From: Prevotellaceae bacterium
Lineage (GTDB): Bacteria > Bacteroidota > Bacteroidia > Bacteroidales > Paludibacteraceae
Length of the DNA stretch: 44,061 bases
Reading direction: 5' to 3'
Assembly: GCA_031271465.1 (NCBI GenBank)
Contig: JAISVR010000017.1
Coordinates: forward strand, 1-44,061
This document shows positions 34,340 through 41,741 of the stretch, in pieces. The translations under genes and the position numbers were made by a program. The notes beneath the pieces were generated by a model. It ran no database searches. It was given only the letters and a program-made list of their open reading frames with translations, and had not been told where the DNA came from. Position 1 is the stretch's first letter; every line of letters starts with the position of its first letter.

Positions 34340-35641
34340 ATGAAATTTACCGAATTTAATCTCGACGACAATATACTCGAAGCCGTTTCACACATGGGTT
34401 TCGACGAAGCTACCCCTATTCAGGAATTTGCTATTCCGCGTATTCTCGCAGGCAAAGATTTGATAGCCTGTGCACAAACGGGAACGGGTAAAACCGCCGC
34501 TTTTGTGTTGCCCATTTTGCATAAGCTTGCCAATAAGCCCGATTCGAACACCAATACGCTTATCCTTGTGCCCACGCGCGAACTTGCCATACAGATAGAC
34601 CAGGCAATACAGGGTTTTTCGTACTACATTTCCGTGGGCAGCATTGCGGTTTACGGCGGTGGCGATGCCGTTTCGTACACCGAGCAGGAGCGGGCGTTGA
34701 AGCATGGGCGCGATATTATTGTGGCTACGCCCGGACGGCTTCTGTCACATCTTGCGCAGGGTTATGTCAATTTCAAGCATGTTAAACATCTTATTCTCGA
34801 CGAAGCCGATAAAATGATGGACATGGGTTTTGCCGAAGATATTGAGAAAATTATCAAACATCTGCCTGCCGAGCGGCAAACGCTGATGTTCAGTGCCACC
34901 ATGCCGCCTAAAATTCGTTCATTATCGAAAAAGATTTTGCATCATCCCGAAGAAATTACCCTTGCCGTATCGAAACCTGCCGAAGGAGTTACCCAAGCGG
35001 TATATCTTAGCTACGATGCTCAAAAAATAGAGGTGTTGAAATATCTTCTCAAAGAGCGTGAAGATTATACAAGCATTATTGTGTTTACTTCGCAAAAAGC
35101 AAAGGTGAATGAGATTGTGAAGCACCTGCGCAGTGCGGGACACAAGGCTCTCGGCATTTCGTCCGATTTGGAGCAAGATGCACGCGAAGAAGTGCTGATA
35201 GGTTTTCGTTCCAAACGGATTCGTATTCTGGTGGCTACCGATGTGATGAGTCGCGGCATCGACATTAAGGAAATAAACATGGTGATAAACTTCGATGCAC
35301 CTCGCGATGCCGAAGATTATGTGCACCGCATCGGGCGTACTGCCCGCGCCAACACACAGGGCGAAGCCGTTACATTGATAAATCCGCGCGACATGCTTCG
35401 CATGCATCGTATAGAAGAATTAATCGAAATGGAAGTGCCCCGCCTTACGCTGCCCGAAGCCTTGGGCGAGCAGCCCAAATGGAGCTTGAAAGCCGAAAAC
35501 GACGGAAACCGAAACAACAATCATCGCCGTGGTCGGGGAGGGGATTCCCGCAAACCGCGTGGCAACGGCGGCGGACAAAGGCACAACAAAAACCGTCGCG
35601 CTAACAACGGCGGCAATAAAACAAAAACCGACAGGCAGTAA
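34340..35641 (+). CDS. DEAD-box RNA helicase, RhlE/DeaD-like
   Basis: A 433-residue ATP-dependent RNA helicase. The Q motif ATPIQEFAI (24-32), Walker A AQTGTGKT (45-52), PTRELAIQ, TPGRLL, DEAD (about 154-157), FSATMP, VFTSQKAKV, ATDVMSRGIDIKEINMVIN and HRIGRTAR are all present. The C-terminal tail (from about 395) is basic and Gly/Asn/Arg-rich (NHRRGRGG onward), a non-specific RNA-binding extension. RhlE-type enzymes act in ribosome assembly and RNA decay, mostly in the cold. The start lies just after a MITE-like repeat, and the stop codon is inside the loop of its own terminator hairpin. Confidence 0.92.
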   Translation: MKFTEFNLDDNILEAVSHMGFDEATPIQEFAIPRILAGKDLIACAQTGTGKTAAFVLPILHKLANKPDSNTNTLILVPTRELAIQIDQAIQGFSYYISVGSIAVYGGGDAVSYTEQERALKHGRDIIVATPGRLLSHLAQGYVNFKHVKHLILDEADKMMDMGFAEDIEKIIKHLPAERQTLMFSATMPPKIRSLSKKILHHPEEITLAVSKPAEGVTQAVYLSYDAQKIEVLKYLLKEREDYTSIIVFTSQKAKVNEIVKHLRSAGHKALGISSDLEQDAREEVLIGFRSKRIRILVATDVMSRGIDIKEINMVINFDAPRDAEDYVHRIGRTARANTQGEAVTLINPRDMLRMHRIEELIEMEVPRLTLPEALGEQPKWSLKAENDGNRNNNHRRGRGGDSRKPRGNGGGQRHNKNRRANNGGNKTKTDRQ

Positions 35642-35660
35642 GCCTGTCGGTTTCTTTTAT
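35627..35660 (+). terminator. Terminator overlapping the DEAD-box stop codon
   Basis: ACCGACAGGC (35627-35636) and GCCTGTCGGT (35642-35651) form a perfect 10-base stem; the loop AGTAA contains the TAA stop; a T-rich tail follows. Confidence 0.9.
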
Positions 35661-35701
35661 TTTGGAATTAGTTTTTAGATTTATTTATCATTATCGCTCT
35701 C

Positions 35702-36146
35702 CGTCATTACTTCCGTTGGTCGTGATTGCTAATTGCAAGGCACGAAGCAATCTCTCTTAAAAGGCAGGGCTGTTAAGTTATTTTGTAATATATTCCTTGT
35801 CAGAAAAATAATTTTTAGCTTCGCTGAATACTGTTTCGGTGCTATGCACCTTTTCTTACATTATCATTATAAACTACAAATTTTACGGCACTCTGTGCCT
35901 TATACTATGATTTCAGGTGCAGAGCACCGTAGTATTTGTAGCTTAAAAATAGAAAGAACTAATAGAGCTACAGAGTAGCGAAACAGCGTTCAGCGAAGCT
36001 AAATACTGTAATTCAATTATTTATAAAATAACTTTACCGCCCTGCCCTTTAGGAGAGCTGAAAGTCATTAGAGTTAATTAGGGGTTGATTTCTGAGATTG
36101 CTTCGTGCCTCGCAATTAGCAATCACAACCAACAGAAGTAATGACG
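35702..36146. mobile_element. 445-base palindromic MITE-like element with 53-base terminal inverted repeats
   Basis: The left end 35702-35754 and the right end 36094-36146 are reverse complements over 53 bases with about four mismatches (CGTCATTACTTCYGTTGG...). Further in, AAAGGCAGGGC (35760-35770) faces GCCCTGCCCTTT (36039-36050), GTTATTTT faces AAAATAAC, and TTAGCTTCGCTGAA (near 35815) faces TTCAGCGAAGCTAA (near 35990). The symmetry thus continues almost to the centre. It holds no convincing gene and fills the whole gap between the DEAD-box gene and rpiB. Confidence 0.8.
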
Positions 36147-36160
36147 AAAAGCAGATAGTT

Positions 36161-36601
36161 TTAACATTCTATTTTATCTACTCTTGCCTGATGGCGTCCG
36201 CCTTCAAAATCGGTGGAGAAAAATTCATCAATAATGCGGAAAGCTTCTTCGTTGCTCAGATAGCGGGCAGGAAGCGAAAGCACATTGGCATTGTTGTGTT
36301 GGCGTGCCAGATGTGCAATTTCGGGCATCCAGCACAAGGCGGCACGAATGCCGGCATGCCTGTTGGCAACCATGCTCACTCCATTGGCACTGCCGCAAAT
36401 AGCGATACCGTAGTCAAATTCACCTTTCTGAATGGCAGTTGCCATAGGATGCACAAAATCGGGATAATCGACACTTGCAGTGCCGTTGGTGCCAAAATCG
36501 CCAAACTCTACTGACGGATAATGTTTCTTGATATTTTCTTTCAATTCATAGCCTGCATGGTCGGCAGAAATTGCAATGCGTTGTTCGTTCATGTTTTTCA
36601 T
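36161..36601 (-). CDS. rpiB: Ribose 5-phosphate isomerase B
   Basis: RpiB interconverts ribose 5-phosphate and ribulose 5-phosphate in the pentose phosphate pathway. The 146-residue protein has the RpiB/LacA signature: ISADHAGYELK at the N-terminus (Asp and His for phosphate and ring opening), then AICGSANGVSMVANR with active-site Cys69, then AALCWMPEIAHLARQHNNAN. The start may be Met1 or Met4. It lies downstream of thiL on the same strand, with a 111-base gap containing CGTAACTTC repeats. Assignment is secure. Confidence 0.95.
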   Translation of the reverse strand: MKNMNEQRIAISADHAGYELKENIKKHYPSVEFGDFGTNGTASVDYPDFVHPMATAIQKGEFDYGIAICGSANGVSMVANRHAGIRAALCWMPEIAHLARQHNNANVLSLPARYLSNEEAFRIIDEFFSTDFEGGRHQARVDKIEC

Positions 36602-36660
36602 AGTTGTCTGAACCTTGATTTTTAAGATTTATATGATTTTCTTGAATTCTTATTGATTCC

Positions 36661-36707
36661 CGTAACTTCCGTAACTTCCGTAACTTCGTCTAACTTCCTA
36701 TAACTTC
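36661..36707. repeat. Nine-base tandem repeat CGTAACTTC between thiL and rpiB
   Basis: Three perfect CGTAACTTC units (36661-36687) are followed by two degenerate ones (GTCTAACTTC, CTATAACTTC). They lie in the rpiB leader; copy number may vary by slippage. Confidence 0.8.
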
Positions 36708-36712
36708 CAACA

Positions 36713-37744
36713 TTATTCTTTCAACGAATTCCAACCCTGCGCTTTGAGCGGAAACTCCTGACCATCGCCTCGGGTGATAAGAAACATACCCATTTCGGGC
36801 GGACAAATATGCCCGATAATGCGCACATCGTCGAGCGTTTCAGCCAAGTCGTGCAGTTCGAGAGGCAGGGTAAAGAGCAATTCATAATCTTCGCCACCGT
36901 TGAGGGCAGCAGTGATAAGGTTCATGTTGAACTCTTCAGCCATCACGGCGGTTTGATAATCTACCGGAATGCGGTCTTCGTACACCCGGCAACCTGTGCT
37001 GCTTTGTGTGCAAATATGTATAAGTTCGCTCGACAAGCCGTCCGAAACATCCATCATTGCCGTGGGCACAATGCCTTTTGCGGCAAGCTGTTCTACAATA
37101 TCGCGGCGGGCTTGCGGACGCAGTTGCCGTTCGAGCAGATATTCCTTACCTTCAAAATCGGGTTGAATATCGGCATTGCCGGCAAACACGGATTTTTCGC
37201 GTTCCAACAGTTGCAAACCCATATAGGCAGCTCCGAGATTGCCCGACACGCAAATCAAATCGTTCGGCTTGGCACCGTTGCGGTACACTGTTTTGCCTTG
37301 CTCGCCTTCGCCCACACACGAAATGCTGATACACAGCCCCGTGAGCGATGCGGAAGTATCGCCGCCAACCAAATCAACGCCGTGCTCTTCGCAGGCAATG
37401 CGCACGCCGGCATAAAACTCTTCCATATCCTCGATGCTAAAGCGTTTGCTCAACCCAATAGAAACGGTAAGCTGCTTTGGGCGACCGTTCATGGCATAAA
37501 TATCGGAGAAATTAACCACGGCAGCTTTGTATCCCAAGTGTTTGATGGGAACATAAATAAGGTCGAAATGTACGCCCTCGAGTAGGAGGTCGGTAGTGAG
37601 CAGCACTTGGCGGTCGGGGTAACGAAGCACGGCGGCATCGTCGCCCACGCCGTAGAGCGTCGAGGGGTTTTTCTTCTCAAATTTTTCGGTCAGGCGGCGA
37701 ATCAGTCCAAATTCGCCGAGGGTTGATATTTCGGTACGAGTCAT
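36713..37744 (-). CDS. thiL: Thiamine-monophosphate kinase
   Basis: ThiL phosphorylates thiamine monophosphate to thiamine diphosphate, the final cofactor step. From the ATG at 37744 (MTRTEISTLGEFGLIRRL, the family start) the protein is 343 residues; twelve codons upstream would lie before the likely transcription start. Motifs: YGVGDDAAVL, TTDLLLEGVHFDL, NFSDIYAMNG, GGDTSAS, VTAMMDVSDGLSSEL-type MMDVSDGLSSELIHI, and NGGEDYELLF. These are the PurM-like metal and ATP sites. It is read toward rpiB. Assignment is secure. Confidence 0.94.
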   Translation of the reverse strand: MTRTEISTLGEFGLIRRLTEKFEKKNPSTLYGVGDDAAVLRYPDRQVLLTTDLLLEGVHFDLIYVPIKHLGYKAAVVNFSDIYAMNGRPKQLTVSIGLSKRFSIEDMEEFYAGVRIACEEHGVDLVGGDTSASLTGLCISISCVGEGEQGKTVYRNGAKPNDLICVSGNLGAAYMGLQLLEREKSVFAGNADIQPDFEGKEYLLERQLRPQARRDIVEQLAAKGIVPTAMMDVSDGLSSELIHICTQSSTGCRVYEDRIPVDYQTAVMAEEFNMNLITAALNGGEDYELLFTLPLELHDLAETLDDVRIIGHICPPEMGMFLITRGDGQEFPLKAQGWNSLKE

Positions 37745-37769
37745 GTGTTTTTTGTTGATTTTCGAGCGA

Positions 37770-37777
37770 CAAAAATA
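37770..37777 (-). promoter_or_regulatory. Promoter -7 box of thiL
   Basis: On the minus strand TATTTTTG (37777-37770), about 26 bases before the thiL ATG. No clear -33 TTTG. Confidence 0.45.
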
Positions 37778-37881
37778 CAATTTATTTTGTTTAATCGTGA
37801 AATTGTTTAACAGTTTAACTGTTGCGTAAGCCTATTTTCTTTCGGAATTATCCACCTGGGGCGTCCAAAGGAAACACTATC

Positions 37882-37921
37882 CGTCAGCAATTAGCAATCA
37901 CGACCAACGGGAGTAATGACG
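37882..37921. repeat. Solo terminal repeat of the palindromic element family
   Basis: CGTCAGCAATTAGCAATCAC followed by GACCAACGGGAGTAATGACG matches the end of the element at 36094-36146 and 40001-40033, without its partner. It is probably a remnant left by loss of the rest. Confidence 0.7.
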
Positions 37922-37929
37922 GAAAGGGT

Positions 37930-37959
37930 TTTGTTATTATAATTTTTCGTCTATCTTTG
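37930..37959 (+). promoter_or_regulatory. Promoter of the cysteine-repeat protein gene
   Basis: TTTG (37930-37933), 18 bases, TATCTTTG (37952-37959). A leader of about 60 nt leads to the ATG at 38028. Confidence 0.7.
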
Positions 37960-38027
37960 CGGCTGGTAAATGGTTGAGTAAAAAACAAATTCCATTTTAA
38001 TATTATAAACATAAAAGAAAAACAATC

Positions 38028-39329
38028 ATGAAAAGAATTACATTGTTATTAGGAATTTTATCGCTTTTGTTTGGCAGCGTGTTTAGCCAGACAGATAGCA
38101 CAGGTATTGTTTATGGTTGCAAGGACTCTTCCGCCGTGAATTACGACCCTATGGCGGACAGGCACGACCAAAGCTTATGCAAGTATGCAGGCGGTAACGA
38201 CAGTATAGCTGTTGTTTATGGTTGTAAGGATTCTTCCGCTGTGAATTACGACCCTATGGCGGATAGGCACGACCAAAGCTTATGCAAGTATGCAGGCGGT
38301 AACGACAGTATAGCTGTTGTTTATGGCTGTAAGGATTCTTCCGCTGTGAATTACGATCCTATAGCGGACAGGCACGACCAAAGCATGTGTAAATATCCGA
38401 CTTACGGCTGTCCCGATTCTTCGGCAATCAATTTCGACCCGACGGCAGATTACGCTGACTGGAACATGTGTATTTACCCCGTTTACGGCTGTACCGACCG
38501 TTATGCCGAAAATTATAACAGATTGGCAAATGTAAATGACAGCAGTTGTATCTACAAAAGGTTAGATGCGCCTGTTACAGGCTGTATGGACAACACGGCA
38601 TTAAATTATAACCCCCTGGCTACCGTGCTCGACGACGCTGCTTGCGTTTATCCGCAACCCGAACCGCAACCTGTTTATGGTTGCACCGACCACAAAGCAT
38701 TGAACTTCAACATGAATGCCACGGATTATCAGGAAGGCTCGTGCCTGTATGCCGAAGAAGAAAATACCTATAACGAGCCGATTGCCGAAACGCCTGTAGA
38801 TACGGTTGGCGTACAGCCAAAAGAAACCTGCGATATTACAGCCGGTTTACCTATCCTTTCGGCTGTTATTTCGAGTGTTACGCCAACGGGCGCGAACAGT
38901 GTTGTAGCACACTGGGAAATAATGCAGGAAGGCAATCCTCCGGTTGAATATGATGTAGAATATACAGTAAACAGTTCGGGCAGCGTTCTATTCTACCTGT
39001 CTGTTATCTGCAAGGAGTCGTTGCGTGCCGCAGGCGATGCAGGTGTAACGGGACATACCCTTTCGGCGGCTGCGGAGGTGCGTTTAACTTCGGGCATTTA
39101 TCAGCCGCAGGGTGATGTAGCCGCAACAGTAACGGTTTATCCGAACCCAAGCACAGGCATGCTGTATATCAAAACTGCCGACGGTGTTACTCCGGTATTG
39201 AAACTTTACAGCCTGCAAGGAGCAAAATTGTTTGAAACTCAAAGTAATGAAATGAATTTATCTGCTTATCCGCAGGGACTTTACCTGTTGAAGGTCAACG
39301 GTGAAACAATGAAGATAATGAAGCAATAA
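38028..39329 (+). CDS. Secreted cysteine-repeat protein with T9SS type A sorting domain
   Basis: A 433-residue exported protein: signal peptide to about residue 20 (LLLGILSLLFGSVFS), then seven repeats of the pattern YGC.D..A.NY(D/N)..A...D.S.C.Y (residues about 29-245). The first two are identical over 35 residues; the later ones diverge. Each repeat has two cysteines likely joined within the unit and acidic residues that may bind calcium, like the repeat found in many marine and gut Bacteroidota surface proteins. The C-terminus (TVYPNPSTGMLYI ... YPQGLYLLKVNGETMKIMKQ) is a typical T9SS type A sorting domain. Binding partner unknown. It is followed by a perfect terminator, then the glutaredoxin-like gene. 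Confidence 0.88.
   Translation: MKRITLLLGILSLLFGSVFSQTDSTGIVYGCKDSSAVNYDPMADRHDQSLCKYAGGNDSIAVVYGCKDSSAVNYDPMADRHDQSLCKYAGGNDSIAVVYGCKDSSAVNYDPIADRHDQSMCKYPTYGCPDSSAINFDPTADYADWNMCIYPVYGCTDRYAENYNRLANVNDSSCIYKRLDAPVTGCMDNTALNYNPLATVLDDAACVYPQPEPQPVYGCTDHKALNFNMNATDYQEGSCLYAEEENTYNEPIAETPVDTVGVQPKETCDITAGLPILSAVISSVTPTGANSVVAHWEIMQEGNPPVEYDVEYTVNSSGSVLFYLSVICKESLRAAGDAGVTGHTLSAAAEVRLTSGIYQPQGDVAATVTVYPNPSTGMLYIKTADGVTPVLKLYSLQGAKLFETQSNEMNLSAYPQGLYLLKVNGETMKIMKQ
38109..38393 (+). repeat. Near-identical 105-base tandem repeats in the coding region
   Basis: Units begin at 38109, 38214 and 38319. The first two differ only at a few third-codon positions, so the protein is unchanged; the third is cut short. 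Recent duplication or ongoing slippage is likely. Confidence 0.88.
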
Positions 39330-39339
39330 AATAACAGTC

Positions 39340-39392
39340 AGAGCCTTGATATTCTTACGGTTTTATCGCTAAGAATATCAAGGCTCTTTTTT
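39340..39392 (+). terminator. Perfect 18-base-stem terminator
   Basis: AGAGCCTTGATATTCTTA (39340-39357), 12-base loop, TAAGAATATCAAGGCTCT (39370-39387), T6. It separates the T9SS cargo gene from the glutaredoxin-like gene. Confidence 0.94.
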
Positions 39393-39398
39393 GTAAAT

Positions 39399-39812
39399 AT
39401 GAAGAAACTCGTAGTTATAGCGTTATTGTCAATCCCGCTTTGGGTACAAACCCGAACACTGACTCTTTTTTCCAAACCAAGCTGCAACAACTGCCGGTAC
39501 AGCAAATATATGTTGCAAAAAAACGGTATCGCTTTTCGCGATTTTTCGCTCGACGACAAGGCAAATGCTGCTGTAATGCTGGAAAAACTAAAATCGGCAG
39601 GATACGCCGGACAGATACACTTGCCGGTTATCATTGAAGACGACAGCCTTCTGTTGTACCCGACAGTTTCGCACAACGATTCGACTTTATTCTATCTCAT
39701 AGAAAAAATCATTGCCGACAAGCAATCGTATGATATTGCCAATCCGAACCGGACAACTGTAACCCTGCCCGCCGAAGGAGATGGCGATTGCACCATGGAA
39801 TTGGACAGATAG
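39399..39812 (+). CDS. Exported glutaredoxin/thioredoxin-fold protein
   Basis: A 137-residue protein with an N-terminal signal-like segment (MKKLVVIALLSIPLWVQT) and a glutaredoxin fold. TLTLFSKPSCNNCRYSKYML has the redox pair Cys29-X-X-Cys32, then the conserved cis-proline in HLPVI (Pro76). The C-terminal 40 residues extend past the fold and include a lone Cys near the end. It lies seven bases after the terminator of the cysteine-repeat protein gene. I infer that it may act on disulfides outside the cytoplasm, perhaps on that neighbour, but only proximity supports this. Confidence 0.75.
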   Translation: MKKLVVIALLSIPLWVQTRTLTLFSKPSCNNCRYSKYMLQKNGIAFRDFSLDDKANAAVMLEKLKSAGYAGQIHLPVIIEDDSLLLYPTVSHNDSTLFYLIEKIIADKQSYDIANPNRTTVTLPAEGDGDCTMELDR

Positions 39813-39842
39813 ATACTTTAAACACACAAAACTTAAATTTTA

Positions 39843-39872
39843 ATTGTTTTTTAAAAAATAGTTGTATATTTG
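39843..39872 (+). promoter_or_regulatory. Orphan promoter reading into the repeat-rich gap
   Basis: ATTG (39843-39846), 18 bases, TATATTTG (39865-39872). The next gene on this strand starts only at 40512, so the RNA would have a 630-base leader through the repeats, or end earlier. Confidence 0.45.
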
Positions 39873-39923
39873 CTCCGCAAACTAAAAACTAAGAGTTAAG
39901 AACTGAAAGTAAACAAAACGAAT

Positions 39924-40033
39924 CGTCATTGCGGGCTTGACCCGCAATCGCAAATAACAAATATTTTTTGAGATACGAAATTGAAGGTCAAGCCCGCAAT
40001 TAACAATCACGACCAACAACGGGAGTAATGACG
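39924..40033. repeat. REP-like repeat cluster
   Basis: CGTCATTGCGGGCTTGACCC (39924 on) with its own hairpin GCGGG...CCCGC is faced by TCAAGCCCGCAAT (39988-40000). The end segment AACAATCACGACC ... GGGAGTAATGACG (40001-40033) belongs to the same family as the ends of the 35702-36146 element. Part of the 699-base gap 39813-40511, which I find free of genes. Confidence 0.75.
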
Positions 40034-40140
40034 CAATACGAACAGAAAGAATCTAATAACGATATTTCTAAAAAACTATGCAGTGTGCACTAAAACATAT
40101 CATTTTTAACAATTATAATTTGCGAGACTCGCAAATTGTG

Positions 40141-40194
<54 letters not shown>

Positions 40195-40330
40195 GGTATG
40201 CCGTAAGTATACAGAGAACCAGCCAGTTAGAATATATATTTTTACCACAGTCGGTAAGAAAAACACGATGCCTTCGAAGGGAAATAAAAATCCTTTCGAG
40301 GGTATTTTTTTGTGTTCATCCGCTGCATTC

Positions 40331-40442
40331 CGTCATTGCGAGAACGAAGCGCGTCATTGCGAGAACGAAACGCGTCATTGCGAGGAACGAAGCAATCCAT
40401 GCTTATACTAAGATTGCTTCCTTCCTCGCGCTTGCAATGACG
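40331..40442. repeat. Tandem and inverted GTCATTGCGAG repeats
   Basis: Two 21-base direct units CGTCATTGCGAGAACGAAGC/AC (starting at 40331 and 40352) run into a third, CGTCATTGCGAGGAACGAAG (40373), which continues to GCAATCC. An inverted copy AGATTGCTTCC...GCAATGACG closes at 40442. Same family as the repeats near 34200 and 41400-41600. Confidence 0.8.
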
Positions 40443-40511
40443 GACAACAATAAAAAAAACATTTAAATGATTTCACAATATAATTTTATTAATTTTTAAA
40501 ATTCAATTAGT

Positions 40512-41246
40512 ATGAGTGTAGCAAAATTTTTCTGGAAAATCTGGCTTAGATTGAATCTACTGACCAAAGATGTGGACAACGACTACATCGCCGAGGTATC
40601 AACCACCGGCAACACCAAGCGCAACGAGGACATCGCCCGTGAGATAGGCGAGGAGGGTTCGGAAATCAAATACGACACGCTGTTGAGTGTCTTGAATCAG
40701 CGCGACCGCATCGTGTGCCACATGCTGCAGCAGGGCAACAGTGTACTCGACGGTTGTACATACATCTCGCCCCGAGTGTTGGGCAATTGGATTGGAGCAA
40801 ATGCCAAATTTGACCCTGCCGACCATAAGGTAACAGTAGATATGATGCCGAGCAGCGAACTGCGCGCAGCATTAACACAGGTAGGAGTCGAAATTCTGGG
40901 CGTGAAAAACAGCGGTGCCTTTATCGGTCTGGTAACCGACGCGGCTACGGGCTTGACCGACGGCACTATCACCGCCGGTGACGACATTCTGATAGAAGGC
41001 GACAAGCTGAAAATTGCCCCCGAAGGTGAGGGCGAAACGGGCGTATTCTTTATCAATGCCGAAGGCGAAAGCACAGCCGTAACCCGCCGCCTGACGGAAA
41101 ACAGCCCCAAGAAATTGATTGCCCGTGTGCCTGCCTTGCCTGCCGGAGAATATACGCTACGGGTAGTTACGCGATTTACTACAGCAAGTACTCTGCTTAA
41201 AGAGGCACGAAGCATTGAATACAACAAACCTTTAATAATAGCCTGA
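40512..41246 (+). CDS. HU/IHF-like DNA-binding and DUF4469 domain protein
   Basis: A 244-residue protein with the layout seen in many Bacteroides proteins. The N-terminal half (residues about 15-125) is HU/IHF-like: NDYIAEVSTTGNTKRNEDIA, GSEIKYDTLLSVLNQRDRIV, YISPRVLGNWIGANAKFDPA. The C-terminal half (about 130-244) is a beta-sandwich DUF4469 module, ending in PALPAGEYTLRVVTRFTTA. Usually such proteins are abundant and lie among mobile or surface genes; binding to DNA is inferred from the fold. No signal peptide is seen. It is single, flanked by repeat clusters, and followed by tandem GC-rich hairpins. Confidence 0.8.
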   Translation: MSVAKFFWKIWLRLNLLTKDVDNDYIAEVSTTGNTKRNEDIAREIGEEGSEIKYDTLLSVLNQRDRIVCHMLQQGNSVLDGCTYISPRVLGNWIGANAKFDPADHKVTVDMMPSSELRAALTQVGVEILGVKNSGAFIGLVTDAATGLTDGTITAGDDILIEGDKLKIAPEGEGETGVFFINAEGESTAVTRRLTENSPKKLIARVPALPAGEYTLRVVTRFTTASTLLKEARSIEYNKPLIIA

Positions 41247-41270
41247 AAAGAGCGCGTTGAATAGAACCTG

Positions 41271-41339
41271 CCTCTCGTGTTGGAGGAAGTCTCCCTTCAA
41301 CGCGAGAGGCTGCCTCCCTCTTGGGAAGGAGGCAGCCTC
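41271..41339 (+). terminator. Two mutually exclusive GC-rich hairpins after the DUF4469 gene
   Basis: Hairpin A pairs CCTCTCGTGTTG (41271-41282) with CAACGCGAGAGG (41298-41309). Hairpin B pairs GAGGCTGCCTCC (41306-41317) with GGAGGCAGCCTC (41328-41339). They share bases 41306-41309, so they cannot both be fully formed. No T-run follows; they may stabilise the 3' end or terminate weakly. The remainder of the gap 41247-41741 is the MITE-like element. Confidence 0.6.
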
Positions 41340-41360
41340 AATTAGAAAATATCATTAGAC

Positions 41361-41660
41361 CTTTATATACAATAAAATATTATGCGTTTGAATATCAACA
41401 ATTCCCGGATTGCTTCCCGCCTCGTTCCTCGCGGTCGCAATGACAGGAAGCTAAACGCGACGGGAAACCTAACAACGAACCGTCATTGCGAACGATAGTG
41501 AAGCAATCTCGCAACACAAGCATGGATTGCTTCGTACCTCGCAATGACGAACAAGCTAAAGATAACCGTCATTGCGACCGCGAGGAACGAGGCGGGAAGC
41601 AATCCGGAAAAACACTATAAATCAGACATATATATACTTTTTATCAATATAAACTCTAAT
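41361..41660. mobile_element. MITE-like inverted repeat, copy B, with expanded centre
   Basis: The outer parts match copy A (34151-34322): TATATACAATAAAATATTAT with CCCGGATTGCTTCC on the left, and AAGCAATCCGGAAAAAC, ATAAATCAGAC and AATATAAACTCTA on the right. The middle has an extra GTCATTG/CAATGAC pair, so this copy is about 130 bases longer. Like copy A it lies just upstream of a gene start (41742). Confidence 0.78.
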
Positions 41661-41741
41661 TAATACAGCATCGCATTAATAAAAAAAACTGCTGTATCTA
41701 AAGAAGAATACAGCAACAACACTACTCAAAATTTCAACATT

